Origin: Halichondria panicea
Lineage: Eukaryota; Porifera; Demospongiae; Suberitida; Halichondriidae
Assembly (NCBI RefSeq): GCF_963675165.1
Contig: NC_087379.1
Span: forward strand, 5,287,442-5,351,441
Direction: 5' to 3'
DNA: 64,000 bases
The notes beneath the pieces were generated by a model. That model was not told the DNA's origin and made no database searches. It saw only the letters and a program-made list of their open reading frames with translations. The position numbers and the translations under genes were made by a program. Below, piece after piece: positions 35,201 to 47,122 of this stretch (position 1 is the first letter of the stretch; every line of letters starts with the position of its first letter).

Positions 35201-38200
35201 ATCAAAATGAAAATAAACAAAGAATTGTCATAGAGCAAAGTGTAAACCTCAATTTGAGGCCACGGGTGGGCGTATATTCGAATGAAAACTCACCATTCGT
35301 GATTAAACGCCCAGTCCCCTAATAAGCCTAGACTTCTTGCAGAAAAGGGTGGGCGTATTTTCGCGAGGGTACGGTACTGTACACCTATACCTCTTACAGC
35401 AGTTATGACTAACAGAGCTGTCATTTGTCTTAACAGATAACTCTTAATGTGCAATTACCATTGCCAGTATCGCTCTGTCAGCAAAGTACACGTCATACGC
35501 ATTAGACCACTTTACCTCTTACAATGTACGTCTCATTCCTTCATATGATATCATCACAGGATGGAAAGACTGCTCTGATGATGGCCAAGGAGGAATCACC
35601 TCGCTCTAACCCTTCAACAATAAGGCTGTTGGAAGAAGCTGCTGAATCACATGTGAGTCCATACCTCAATAATGCATACACTGGGAGGTACAATTAGCCT
35701 CCTCTGCATTGATCATAAGTGTTTTAGTGTAAGAGTTTGTTATTCCTGAAATTACTGTAACATTAATTAAAAACACATTAATCATGCAATTATTAGAAGT
35801 GTTTTCCTCTCACCAAGAGTTCATTATAGCCTAGATTATATATTGTTGTGGCTCATGTTAGTATCTGTGGTGATGGTCAAAAGGTGTTGTTAGCATTCAA
35901 GCTATAATTATGTGTACATATTGTATAGTACTGATTAGTATTCTAGTAGACGTTCATTGCATGGATAATTGAAGCGTGGAATATGTATTATATTGTATTG
36001 CTCTTCACAGGACCATGGTACATTCAGAGAACAGGTGCCTTCTAAACTAGGTATGTCAGCAGGAACAAGGCTATAACTATAATATTGTGGGTGGAAGTGT
36101 TCCACAGTAGCGGTCAATATAAAGTACAGGGACGCTACTGTACCAAACACAGTTCTTGTCTCACTATAATCTGAACTAGCTTACGTCAGCTGGTAATTTA
36201 CCAAACTCAGACTCAGTTACTCATTTTGCAAAAGAATATAACAATTTACTTACTTAATAGGCATCATTATTCTATACTGCAGATAATTCACCTGCCCCAT
36301 ATCTTACCATCATTATATCTCCAACATTGAGTATGGAAGCTTAGCTGCATTGGTGTTATGGTAATTGTTCACTCCACTAATCAATGTATAATTATAGGAC
36401 CATCCGCTAAACGAGTCACTCTTCAAGAACTAGTAGAGCAATACAATCTGACTGACGAGCAACTCAACAGTGAAATAGAGGTTCCTGATACTCCCGAATT
36501 GGCCTTATGTTTTGATGATGTGGAACTTTATTCGAGTGCAATGGGGCTAGCTATTGCTGAACAAGCCGATGTGAACCAATCACGTGGAACTCAAGCAGCC
36601 ATGATGAAGTGCTTGCAAATCTGGAAACAACATAATCCTTCACAAGCAACTTACAGAGCTCTACTGGATATCGCACTGAGATTGGGGAAAGGAGACACAG
36701 CTCATCAAATCTGTCAGCAATTGACCCAATGTAAGTACATGTACACATGTTACTACATGTCAGGTGATAACCACCCTCCGCCTAAGCCCTCTACTAAGTA
36801 TCTATTCGACTCATATCCATAATTACCGGTATTAAGATTGAAATCACAACAGAGAAGACAATCCCTATAGATTGTGACCATCATGCATGCATGCTTGTAC
36901 ACGTCCCTCCTAGACTGCACTGTTGAGTACAAGCGAGGTATAGGGTAGTGTGTTTGTGTGTAGACTGTTAGAGCTGCTCAAGGATCAATAAATGCAAGTA
37001 AGAGTTTCTATAGGCTTCTAGTCATGTTTTCTTGGATTCGTATTTGTGGATTTGCAAAATAAAGCTTCGTTCTCGAGTTATGCCTAGTTTTGCTTACTTG
37101 GAATCCCATTGCAGCCTTTTCAGAAGAGTCCGTAGCAAAACTTGTTCACCGAGTGTTGCTACTCTACTTATAATTATTAGCACTAGAATGCTAGCTATTA
37201 GTAGCTGCAAGAGTGAGAAGAGAGCTGGAAGGCTCTGCTGACTTGCAGCCATTAATTTTAGACTTGAACTTTTGGCATCGATCGTTTTTAACAACAATCA
37301 TCGTCGATCATTACCCACTATTTGAGTTTCCCTGTGATTATGTATTCTGCGCAGCAAAATTAAAAATGTTCATGTTCATCATAATAATTATAATCAATGT
37401 GTGTATAAAAGCTAGCGCTTTATGTTATGTAGCTTTGGCACCTCCACCGAGGCATCAGCACCTGCGGTGCTTTCATCAATCGGACTTCAATTTTGATACA
37501 AAAATGTGCCACAAAATAATAATCATTTACTACTACTTTGGTTCAATAATATTATCATGTATGACCGATTGTTTACTTTTTTTACAGTCAATATTCAAAA
37601 CCGAACCTACTTAAAAAAACTGGATGAGCTGATGGCCGACAAAAGTGGTACTATAGAGATACACTACCTCAAGACACACTTCATTGGTCCCTCGGGTCTT
37701 GGAAAAACAACCACTCGACAGCGGCTTGTTGGATCCATCACTAACCTGTCTTTGCTGCCTGAAGATCAAAGGAAACGTTGCAGTACATTACTAGCCGAGT
37801 GTCAACAAGTATTGGCCTTTGTGGACAAATCTGGAACAAAGCTTGAATTCAAAGCATCTTCAAGTCTAGAGGAAGAAACACAGTTTATCTTCTCTTACCT
37901 TATGTCCTGTGAACCTATTGAAGACAGCACTGTCAGCAATACTAGTACACCTAAAGAACAGCCCAAAAAAGAAACCACTGACCCAAAGAAGCAAACTCAA
38001 CTCAAGATCGATGAAGCTGCTACTGTACCCAAAGAAACGGTATCACCAACACCGGTATCACCAACACCAGAACCACCGGAAAAGGTTGTGAAAGTGACCA
38101 CTGTAGATGTTGGAAAGGTTGTCTCGAGACTCCGGAGTATTGTGGGTTCAGGAGAGTACACTAAAGAGCTGCTGAACAAAGTCCTACTAAATCTGGTCGA

Positions 38201-41200
38201 TATAGGTGGGCAGCCTGGATTCGTGGAGATGTTTCCTTTTCTAAGCAAAGGCGCAGGGATTTTCCTAGTATTCTTTCGACTGGACAAAGACCTCGATGAC
38301 ATGTGTCAAGTCTCCTACGAACGAGGAAAGGACAAGATCACACCGTACGATTCAACGTACACAAGCAGAGAAACGCTCTCTCAAATCCTGTCAGCTATCA
38401 GCCACCATACCAAGATTGACTCAGACATTGACAGAGAGCAGTGTAGTAAACTGGGCTCTGCTAACTTCACTGCCCTAAAGCCTGTTGCTACCCTCATAGG
38501 TACTTTCAAGGATGAACTGGCAATGCAAATCAAAGTCGATCTTCTGTACAAGAAATATTGTGCCTCCACAAAAGCTGTCAGCAAAATCGATAGTACCACT
38601 GCCTGCAAGAGCGATAGTACCACTGCTAGCAAGAGCGATAGTACCACTGCCAGCAAGAGCGATAGTACCACTGCCGACAAGAGCGATAGTAGTACCACTG
38701 CCGACAAGAGCGATAGTACCACTGCCAACAAGAGCGATAGTACCACTTCCAGCAAGAGCGATAGTACCACTGCCGACAAGAGCGATAGTACCACTACCAG
38801 CAAGACCACTGCCAGCAAGAGTGATAGTACCACTGCCGACAAGAGCGATAGTACCACTGCCGACAAGAGCGATAGTACCACTACCAGCAAGAGCGATAAT
38901 ACCACTGCCAGCAAGAGCCTAAATGAACATGAACAAAAAAAAGCAATTCGGAACATTTTGACTCAACAGAAGAGTGATGAGCCTGCTAACGTCAGTGCAG
39001 AAGACATGGCTGCCATTGAGCAAACAGTCAGCCAACACCTCAACTCAGACACTTTCAAGAAAGATGTCCAAGACTGCTTAGAGCAAAAGTTGACAGAGAA
39101 AAACGAAGCTGTGAGCAAGATTACCAGCAAGTTTGAGAAATTATTTTCAAACCCAAAAGACAAGAAGTTCATAGCAGTCGACAACTACGAAGGCACTGAT
39201 TCTGATATGGAACCTCTTCGTGAACATCTTCATGGCATATTTAGTAGCTATTTCAAAGATGCCAAGCTTCGAATTCGCCCACAACAGCTTTTGTTGGGAG
39301 TTGTACTGAGAAAAGAGTATGACATTGTGTCAATGGAAGAATGCATTTGTATCGGTACCGAGGGGTTGAAGATGAGTGAGGAGGAAGTTCGATTCACCGT
39401 TTGGTACCTGGATCGGTACGTTGGAGCTTTGATCTATCATCCAGAGATCAAGGACAAAGATGGTTGGTTTGGAAACTTTGTCATTTGCAACCCCCAAGTG
39501 GTATTCAACAGCCTCAGTGTTCTCGTTGTCAAGCCGCTGCTGGAGCTCCATTCTGAAGAGGGCAATATTCAGTTTAATGATAATGAGAGAAAAAATTGGA
39601 TACTCAAGGGTCAATTCTTACTGAAAACAATAACTCGATGCCATTCGGAGGAAAACCAAGGGGTGAAGAAAGACCAGTTGATTCCTGTTGAGAACCTGCT
39701 CATACTACTCGAGCATTCTCACCTTTTGGCCAAAATCACAACAGTGGAGGAAGACCATACCACAGAAGAAGTTGAAACGACATATTTCATCCCCGCTATT
39801 CTCAAGTGTGCATCTCGCGAGGAACTAACAAAACCACCCCCCACTGGCATTGATACACCCTCTCCAATCAAGATCACATTCAAACCTAAATACGTTCCCA
39901 TTGGAGTATTCTGTGCCATGATCAGTGAATTGGTCTCAAGGGGGAGTACTGGAATTCTGGGCATGACTTGGAAACTTGCCACTGATACCTCAGTAAAGAG
40001 AAACCTCGTCTCCTTTCACATTGACGAATCTGCCAAGCATTTTGTTACCCTAATTGCTCGTATCGATTGCTACGAGATACGGATTATTCGACAGGACAGG
40101 GACCATACAATGCACGAGCTTTGTTCCTACGTCCTCTCAACCCTCCTGTTGGTGATGAAGGATGTTAGTCCACTACTCACTCCAATCATTGCCTTCGACT
40201 GCTACTGTGGCAAACATGAAGATGGTTCCAAGCTTTGCCTCCTCACACCTGGAGCTGATCCCTGCTTTAAATGCACCAGCAAAGTCTCTCTGAGTCCTCA
40301 CCAAGAATGCTGGTTCGCAGAAGTAAGTGAACTGTATAGTGCATACGTGTACTATAGCATTTTAATTCTTCATACAATGACCTATATCATTTCTGTATCT
40401 TTAATAAATTACAGGAAGTCAGCCTGGGGGATGATGTGTTCCTCCTTGCCCTGCCCTTTGCCTCTAAGCGAGAGTTAAGGGACAAGAGCCTCTCTTTCGA
40501 GTGGAGCAAGAGAAGACCCGGAATTAGTGGGACTGAAAATGAATTGGAAGTCAAGGCCCCGTCAAATAGTTACTTCAAGGGCTTTATCAGTTGTGAGATC
40601 TCCAAGAACCAGAAGCATTTCTTTACCGTGTACCACTGCCTCAAAGAGAGTGTTGGTGAGAATACTGTTAGAGCATGTATGCAGATTATAATTATGACGC
40701 TTTTACGTATGTACTGTACATGTACATGTATATAATTTAATTTCAATTGTTACAGAGGACACCTCCAGCTCTGAAACTGATCAGCTGTTTGCAGATGTGA
40801 AGGAAGTGATCAAAGAGATACGCTCTGACTGGTACAGCCTGGCTATAGAACTGGACATTGACTATGCAACTAGGAAGGTGAGACCTTAAGAATTAATGTG
40901 TCCCTCCACCACCTTGAGTGTATTCTCCCAGTGTAGTCCTAATTATGTGTGTGCACTATTTAATTGACTGCTACGGTTATTTAATGGTTGAATAGTGAGC
41001 ATTTAAATAATACATTTTTAGAGTGAGGTATCTAGCAATGTTGACTCTGCATATTAATTTGGTGGCGTCTTGTATGAAGTACCAACCTATTTAACAGATT
41101 ACTATAGCAACGTAATGTTGAAGCCTTACTAAGTATTTAATACTGTGTGTACTGATACAGAGTCTTGAGAAGGACTATCGATGGGTTGAGCCGTGCTTTG

Positions 41201-42235
41201 AGGCCATGCTGACACACTGGGTGAAGCGCTCCTCTCCTCCCCCCTCCTGGTTTGCCCTTGTTAGAGCACTAGAGTCTCCCGCCATTGATCGTGGGGACAT
41301 TGCAACAACCATTAAGGTTGGCAACTATTACAATTGAAAGCTTCATTTTGTATAAATTTTTGCAGTACATGTTCTACAAGTTGCTAATATTTGATTTCTG
41401 TTTACAGACAAAAGCTACCAGCGACATCTCTCCTGATATTTGTCATCTCACTCACGGTGGTAAGCATAATTAACCCGAGGCGCGTAGGCGGCCTCGGTTA
41501 CAGTAGTCTGTCTGTGTGCATGTGTGTCGGTGTGTCTGTCGCTCAGTTTGGCTTACCTGGTATTTTGTACGTAGGGAAACTTGTAGCATTAACAATCTAA
41601 ACGCGGCTATTATTTGAAACATAAGGCTCTGATGGTAGCCCAGCTAGATGCGTCTATTGTTCGAAACATAAGCCAATAATTACTGTTGTGTTTGTGGAAA
41701 AGGGTCGATACAATAGAAAGCTAGAATTGTGTCTGGTTTGTCTCTGTTAGCTGACCTACTCCCCAGGAGCCATACTTCTCTGCAGACTCCAGGCTTCTTT
41801 GCTGTGTCGTACCTCCTCTGAGCTATGTATTGTCATTGTATTGAACTGCATGCAATCCACGTACACCATTTCCTTTGCTGACCCTCACCCCCTATCCACA
41901 CTACAGGTCTGGCAGAGAGGATAGACATTGAACACCCTCTACTCAACAACGAGATTGAGACAACAGAGTTCCCAATTTTGGCTTGTCATTTTGACAACGT
42001 GAAAATGTACAGTCTAGCGTTGGGACTCACTCCTGCTCAGCAAGCTGATGTGAGGCAGATTAAAGTTTTAGAAGACACGCAAACGGCCATGATGGAGTGC
42101 TTGTCCCTATGGCAGAGGAGTAACCCAGCTGCTGCAACTTATAGAACTCTAGTGAAACTACTCCTAAGATTAAGAAAATATGAGATTGCAAGTAAAGTAT
42201 ATAAACATTGCCTAGATAATAGTAAACTTACATAG
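29235..42235 (+). CDS. Ankyrin-death-Roc/COR-death-death protein (DAPK1-like without kinase)
   Basis: Seventeen exons joined by consensus GT-AG sites: 29235-29345, 29901-29999, 30456-30554, 30759-30857, 31241-31342, 32020-32118, 32476-32574, 34416-34514, 35560-35652, 36011-36050, 36398-36730, 37588-40322, 40415-40655, 40756-40877, 41161-41316, 41408-41459, 41907-42235; all phases agree and give 1635 residues. Start MADIHVHSDIDSAARAGDL. About eight ankyrin repeats (residues 20-300), one per 99-bp exon (DGWTPLMKAASEGHTDSV). First death-like domain about 330-424. Roc-type GTPase: P-loop GPSGLGKTT (about 458-466), DIGGQPGF (about 628), GTFKDEL (about 740), FIAVDN (about 950), with a Ser/Thr/Asp/Lys repeat insert (about 756-870). 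A COR-like region follows to about 1330. Two more death-like domains lie at about 1417-1510 and 1526-1635; the last resembles the first. DAPK1 shares ANK-Roc-COR-death order. Likely a cytosolic scaffold or cell-death regulator; inferred. Confidence 0.88.
33124..33875 (-). repeat. Dispersed repeat R2, minus-orientation copy
   Basis: This stretch is the reverse complement of 58236-59206 over most of its length: the ends 'gttcaagctggcgctgtgct' (33130) and 'cggctacgcctcgaggcata' (33855) appear inverted at 59190 and 58240, and the interior 'cttctttctcgagttatggc' type phrase is shared. It sits in the intron between ankyrin exons 7 and 8. Partial R2 ends also occur near 41470, 47935 and 51850. No ORF. 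Confidence 0.8.
34085..34140 (+). pseudogene. Relic of a lost ankyrin exon (intron-end sequence only)
   Basis: The sequence 'cacagatgtgttctcaaaag' plus 'ttactgtatgcttgtagga' is the same intron-exon junction that precedes ankyrin exons 3-7, but here it leads into non-ankyrin AT-rich DNA. It marks a duplicated exon that was deleted or decayed. Confidence 0.65.
36945..37487 (+). repeat. Dispersed repeat R1, uninterrupted copy
   Basis: Matches both halves of the split copy at 7490-9515. Lies in intron 11 of the ankyrin/death gene. Open frames across it (37032-37614) are not conserved in the other copy and are not considered genes. Confidence 0.8.
38580..38925 (+). repeat. 24-bp coding tandem repeat (KSDSTTAS units)
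   Basis: The unit 'agcgatagtaccactgccag' plus 'caag' is repeated about fourteen times, with one 3-bp gain (extra Ser) and one shortened unit. It encodes KSDSTTAS/KSDSTTAD octapeptides, a hydrophilic and phosphorylatable stretch between the fourth and fifth GTPase motifs of the Roc-like domain. Reverse-strand and shifted frames here (LLSLLLAVV, VPLPTRAI) are artefacts. Confidence 0.95.
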
Positions 42236-43372
42236 TACATGTGTAGCGCATTATTTGTTTTGTGATTAGCCTGTATTTTTATCAGGTTAGTAGAGTTTTA
42301 TACCGGTAGTGTGTTTTGTATTGCCCGTATTGGGTTCATGTGACACGGCAGGTCTTGTCAATTGTGTACATGTATTTGTAACATGGAGCCAAGTTTCAAT
42401 TTGGAAGCTAGGTCCTATATTTCAAAATTTAATAGCTTTTGTCTGATCACATTATACGTTTAAAAGGATCGTGCCTTCGCTGAAGTGGTGAGTGGCTGTA
42501 GATGTGGACTTAGTAGAATTATTGTTATTGTCTAATTTAAGAATAGAGGGAGTACAATTACCTAAGCTAGTGTTAGCCTCTCAAAAGTATAGTGGAAAGC
42601 CTTTATAGACAACTGTTCACAAAAGCTAACACAATTTCACCATATTCGTATGCCACCCTCCCAGACGCTGGGTCAGGCTGGCCGAGTGATGAAAGTGTTT
42701 CCCTCTGGAGATGTTCGAGTGGCAGTCAATGGTCGAGTGTGGACGTTCAACCCTCAGGCCATGGTAACGGTCCCGGATGAGAACCCTCCTGAAATGCCAG
42801 GTACAGAATCCGGCCGTCATCGTGGCAGCTGCTGCAGCTGAAGATGACAACACTCTCAGAGAGTTCCTACGCAAACATCCCACAGAGGTGAGGACACGGT
42901 GTTATGTACTCTCTCTACCTTCTTTCAATTTTAGGGACTCTTTCAGCTGCCATAACTTGAATTCCGTGGATCCAACACACCATTTGAAAGGTATCTTTCT
43001 AAGCTTTTAGAAAATCATAACATTTTTGACATTGGATCAACGGTATTAAAATTATGGCCGTTGAAAAATCAGGTCTGTTTTCAGCTATCTCAGGCGAAAA
43101 ATTGGGCCACGCCCACTTCCGGTGTAACCTCCGCCCATTTCCGGTGTCGTTTCCTGTCAGCTGAGTGCTAGGCCAAGGGCTAGGGCCTAGGGAGGTCTAT
43201 TATAGTACCGTAGTAGATATAAGATTATGTCTAGCTATAGCTATGGCTCCAGTGCAGTGATAGTAAGATCAAGAAGTTAAGTAAGTGTGTGAGTGAGTAA
43301 ATGAGTAATTTTTATACAAGAGCTTAGAGTATTTAATTAATAATTGATTGTAAAAAACACATATAAAGACAT

Positions 43373-44146
43373 TCAATCATAAGGTAGCATAAAAGGGAGT
43401 TTCATTCTCCTTGGGTGTAGCTGGCTGTATGATACTACTAGTTTTTTCATATTTTCTGCAGACAAAAGCTGGTTGCATCGGTCACGATTGATTTTCATTA
43501 AAGCAAGTGAACCCAATCTCGATTCCGACATGGTAGCACGTCGGGCTGTCTTGATAAGTTTTAGTTGGCTGAAACTCCTCTCGCCACCAACCTGATATGG
43601 TGAGAAAAGTACACAGGCACGACAATACACTCCATCAGAACATTGACTGTAATGCATCCACGGGTATGATCTCAGCCATTCTGGTTTGAACTGACGGAAA
43701 TTGCTTGAAGGACATGGTCTGGTGCCTGGATAGCTCTCTGGATCAGTATTGGGATTGGTAGTCAAGATTCGATACTTGTGATCTCTTGTTAAACTCTTAA
43801 TATCTACCCCTGAGTTAAGGAGTTTCCCAATGTCGCAATCATCACTTGAGGTAGCATCACCTAAGCCACACCGGATAACGCAGTCACCCTCCTCCATATC
43901 AAGTTCACTGTCTGAATCTTCAGTGTCACTGGGGACGTCAGTAGGGGGAGATGAAGGGGAGACGAGTCAGCGGGGCTGACAATAGCATCCTGTGACTCTG
44001 AACCTACAATTGAAGTTGTTTTGTTTTGTTGTTTATTTATCATATTTATATGATTTGGATTTTTATTTATGTGAAACCGTACCTGCTTTACTCTTTTTGA
44101 AGAATGTTGAAATTGGCACTTGACTTGGTCTCTTCCTGTTACTCAT
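43373..44146 (-). CDS. Internally deleted hAT transposase (TTF-type zinc finger fused to dimerisation domain)
   Basis: Exon 1 (44083-44146) encodes MSNRKRPSQVPISTFFKKSK, a typical hAT N-terminus, and joins exon 2 (from 44003) across a GT-AG intron. In exon 2 a frame change near 43950 leads into SDTEDSDSELDMEEGD, then a TTF-type zinc finger (RPCPSSNFRQFKPEWL, YPWMHYSQ, YCRACVLF). Immediately after SPYQVGG the sequence jumps in frame to the C-terminal dimerisation motif ERSFSQLKLIKTARRATMSE and LALMKINRD. The RNase-H-like catalytic core is absent. The right terminus (CAGAGGCGGATCCAGGGGG on the minus strand) ends at 44493; the left end was not found. The remaining protein could bind DNA or dimerise but not transpose. 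Confidence 0.75.
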
Positions 44147-44511
44147 TGTTGTATAATAAGTAAGTCTGGTTGAACATAATTACCACAATCAAAGCTGCAT
44201 GACCACTGGACACATGGATGTGGGTTTATCCCCATCTTGTATCCAATTAATTACTGCTTACTATGCAGTTTTGCAACGCGATCAGTTGAGAAAGAGTAAA
44301 GAAGCTGCCACTGCTTTTAGCTAAGTTCTGTTCCTTCTAGAGTGGACTGCATGCAGGTATTGACATTACTACATAAGTAGAATAGGTAAAACATGACTGT
44401 AAATGACTGTAGATTGCTAAAAAGCAATTTTAATATTTTGAGCAAAAGGGGGGTTCCTTTGCTCCCTTGGATCTCCCCCTGGATCCGCCTCTGCCTTATT
44501 GTGTTGCCTCT

Positions 44512-44597
44512 GGCACAGTGGATGGCCGCCTTACCAGCTGCCTTGGTTCACCTGGAGGTGAACCAAGGCAGCTGGTAAGGCGGCCATCCACTGTGCC
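44512..44597. repeat. Perfect 86-bp palindrome (42-bp arms, 2-bp centre)
   Basis: The left arm starts GGCACAGTGGATGGCCGCCT and the right arm ends AGGCGGCCATCCACTGTGCC; all 42 bases pair. The right arm is the beginning of the ankyrin exon of the mind bomb-like gene, so the left arm is an inverted copy of coding DNA. It begins 19 bp beyond the hAT terminus. Confidence 0.95.
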
Positions 44598-44769
44598 TGT
44601 GCAGCTGGTAATGTGGACGTGCTCAAGGTCATTATGGAGTTCGCCCCCAATGTGGAAGTGGGGGTATGTGCATCATTCTAGACTCTGCTGTATACACTAC
44701 ATGTGTGTGTACACAGTGTGTATGGTGTTATACTGTGCTGGTCTGCATTTCTAGTGTGTGTTTCATTGC

Positions 44770-45270
44770 ATAGAATACAACTTTCGATTTTATGCTAGTA
44801 AAGGTCTGATTTTTGAGAAGGATGTACTACAATAGTGTAAAATTCATTTGAATTAACTTACAGGAGCTAAACAAGTCTCTTCTTTGCTAGAGCGGCCCTT
44901 TTTGTCAAAAATGGTGATTTTGCTCCGTTTTGCTACTTTTGCTGACGTATGCAATGATATTCATTGATTTGTGACATCACAAATCATCTTGTTGTTATTT
45001 GCTACATCCAAAGGTCATGCGATGTGTACCTGCAAATACACAGTTGGTGTTGGTCATTCTGTGTCACAGGGGCGTGGCAATTGAGCTTACTACGTAGCCA
45101 AATCGCTGTCATAAAAAGCACTGTTTTTGACAAGATGGGCCGCTCTAGCAAAGAAGAGGCTAGCCTAACTCCTGTAAGTTAGTACAGATGAAAAGTACAC
45201 TATTGTAGTACATGCTGCTCAAAACCAGACCTTAACTAATATAAAATCGAAAGTTGTATTCCGGGTCATA
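44770..45270. repeat. Foldback element, about 500 bp
   Basis: The outer arms 'gaatacaactttcgatttta' (44772) and 'aaaatcgaaagttgtattcc' (45243) are inverted. The inner arms 'cttctttgctagagcggccc' (44880) and 'gggccgctctagcaaagaag' (45137) are also inverted. No conserved ORF inside. It lies in an intron of the mind bomb-like gene. Confidence 0.85.
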
Positions 45271-46170
45271 TTTTTGCAGAATGCCAAAAAAAACTAACCA
45301 ATTAGTGGTCCAGGTCAGATGTCAAAATGGTCATGTGATCCAGCAAAACGTTGTAATGTTTTGCTAAAGTGACTTTTTGTGATGTGTTGTGACTCTGTTT
45401 GTGGTTTTATAATGATATTCATCAATTTTTTTTCTTTTTTGCCTACCACACTGGTCTGTTTTTGGAGATTAAAAGTTCGTGAAACATAAGATCAATTTGG
45501 TGTGGCCTTACTAGTAGCCCAGACTTCCGTTGAAGCTCAAAAGATGAGCAATATACTCAGGTATGTACACAACAAATTTCAGATCTTAACTCAAACAAAT
45601 AAGCTACTTCTATTCCTAACATATTTTCGGAGGTACACATCTTCAGACAGCCATTTCATAGTGATGATGTCATATGATGTAACAGGTAGTGGTCCAATGG
45701 AAGCGCCAATAGTTGAACTTTCAGTACCTACACTCAAATAGATACATCACTTTTACTTTAGAAGATATCCCACAAAATGTAAAAAATGTGTACCAAAAAA
45801 AATCTACTCTCTTTGGTTGTTGCACTGTATGCTATTAATAAGCACCCACTCTGAATTAGTCCTGCCCTTGCATCCATCAGGTGTACCCTACTCCCCTGCG
45901 TACTGGCAGTGCCCACAGCCTCTCTGCCAGTTGGAGTTATGGATATTGCTGGCGCCACTGGCGGTGGTAAGACCTGTCTCTGTGCTGTATCTTTGTCTAA
46001 AAACTTTCTTTGTTAGGTCACCTTTCCAGTTATGTGTTTAGATACAAGTTCTGTGATAAGTCTCATATTTTAAGTGGCCTTTAAATGACTGTACTTTGTA
46101 TGGTTATTGTACAGAACCAACTCTGAGCAATTGAATTGTATATCCATACCACCCCCCCCTCCAGGTAGTG
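45271..46170. other. Intron-like interval of the mind bomb-like gene
   Basis: No confident exon. A stretch at 45860-45960 has an open frame on both strands (plus: GVPYSPAYWQCPQPLCQLEL) with a possible donor, but no ankyrin or RING motif is visible. Confidence 0.35.
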
Positions 46171-46864
46171 TGGGTGTGGCCATTGAGCCGCACGTGCTTC
46201 CTGTGTGAGGCTCCAGTGGACGTCAAATTTAAGCCATGTGGTCACACTGTCATGTGTGCACAGAGAGCCAAGAAATGCCCATTTGCAAAGTGAGTATTAC
46301 ATAGCTATATATACAATAATTTTATAAAAGCTTCTACTTTATCTCAATAACTTCCCAGATACAGTTTTTTTGAACTTCTCAAGTTGCATAATTTTTATGT
46401 TGAATTTTATGATTCTTCCTTACACAGGCTGCAGTCAAGATTATCTCCAAGCTGTCCAAGGTTTGTGTGATGTGTAATAAAGAGGAGGCCACAGCCACTA
46501 TCAAGCCATGTGATCACACCTTCTGTCCAGGTACTGGTACTTAATGATAGGTACATATACCACTCAGAAACAGCCTCTCTGTGTATTATATAAGCCCCCA
46601 CTATTGTTCCCTTTGAGGTCGTTGTGAATGATTTTTACATTATCATTGTGAGAATAAGAAAAAACATGTGTATACATGTAGCTATTAACCAGCTTCTCAG
46701 CCCCAAAATTATAACAGCGTGGCCACTGCAGTGAAGTACTGTACAGGTAGTTAGCTGTATATACCATAGATGATACAGTACTATGGCTGTACCAATACAT
46801 GCTGCATGTACAATTGTAAAAGTAGCAGCAGAAAAGAGCTAGGCTGGGTGTATATATATACAAC

Positions 46865-47122
46865 ACTAGGCCATGTACTCCAAGTGACACTTTGGTTTCT
46901 GGTCTTAAAGTTTTTCTAATTGCATGCGGGCGGGCGGCTTTTCTCATTATGTCATTACCTTATGAATCTCATTATTTTGCAAATGAATATCATTATCACA
47001 CTATTTTGTACCACATGGACCATTCTGCGCATGCGTAGTAGAAATAATGAGATAGAAATCCAAGAATAAAATCTGATGCGGGCGGTGGACCAGAAACCAG
47101 AGTATCACTTGGAGTGGCCCTA
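46865..47122. repeat. Foldback element, about 255 bp
   Basis: Arms 'ctccaagtgacactttggtttctggtc' type sequence at 46877 and its complement ending at about 47114 flank an interior with 'gcgggcgg' near both ends. A diverged related stretch appears near 51600-51690. Confidence 0.7.

Noticed and set aside
37032-37614. Open frames upstream of the GTPase exon, and an apparent start of the large ORF at 37506
   Set aside because: They lie in repeat R1 or in the intron; a strong acceptor (TTTTTTTACAG) at 37587 continues the phase from exon 11.
38381-38956. 191-residue Leu/Ser/Val-rich minus-strand frame resembling a membrane protein
   Set aside because: It is the antisense reading of the 24-bp KSDSTTAS repeat inside a well supported plus-strand exon.
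45502-45741. 79-residue plus-strand ORF in the mind bomb interval
   Set aside because: No ankyrin or RING motif and no clear splice sites.
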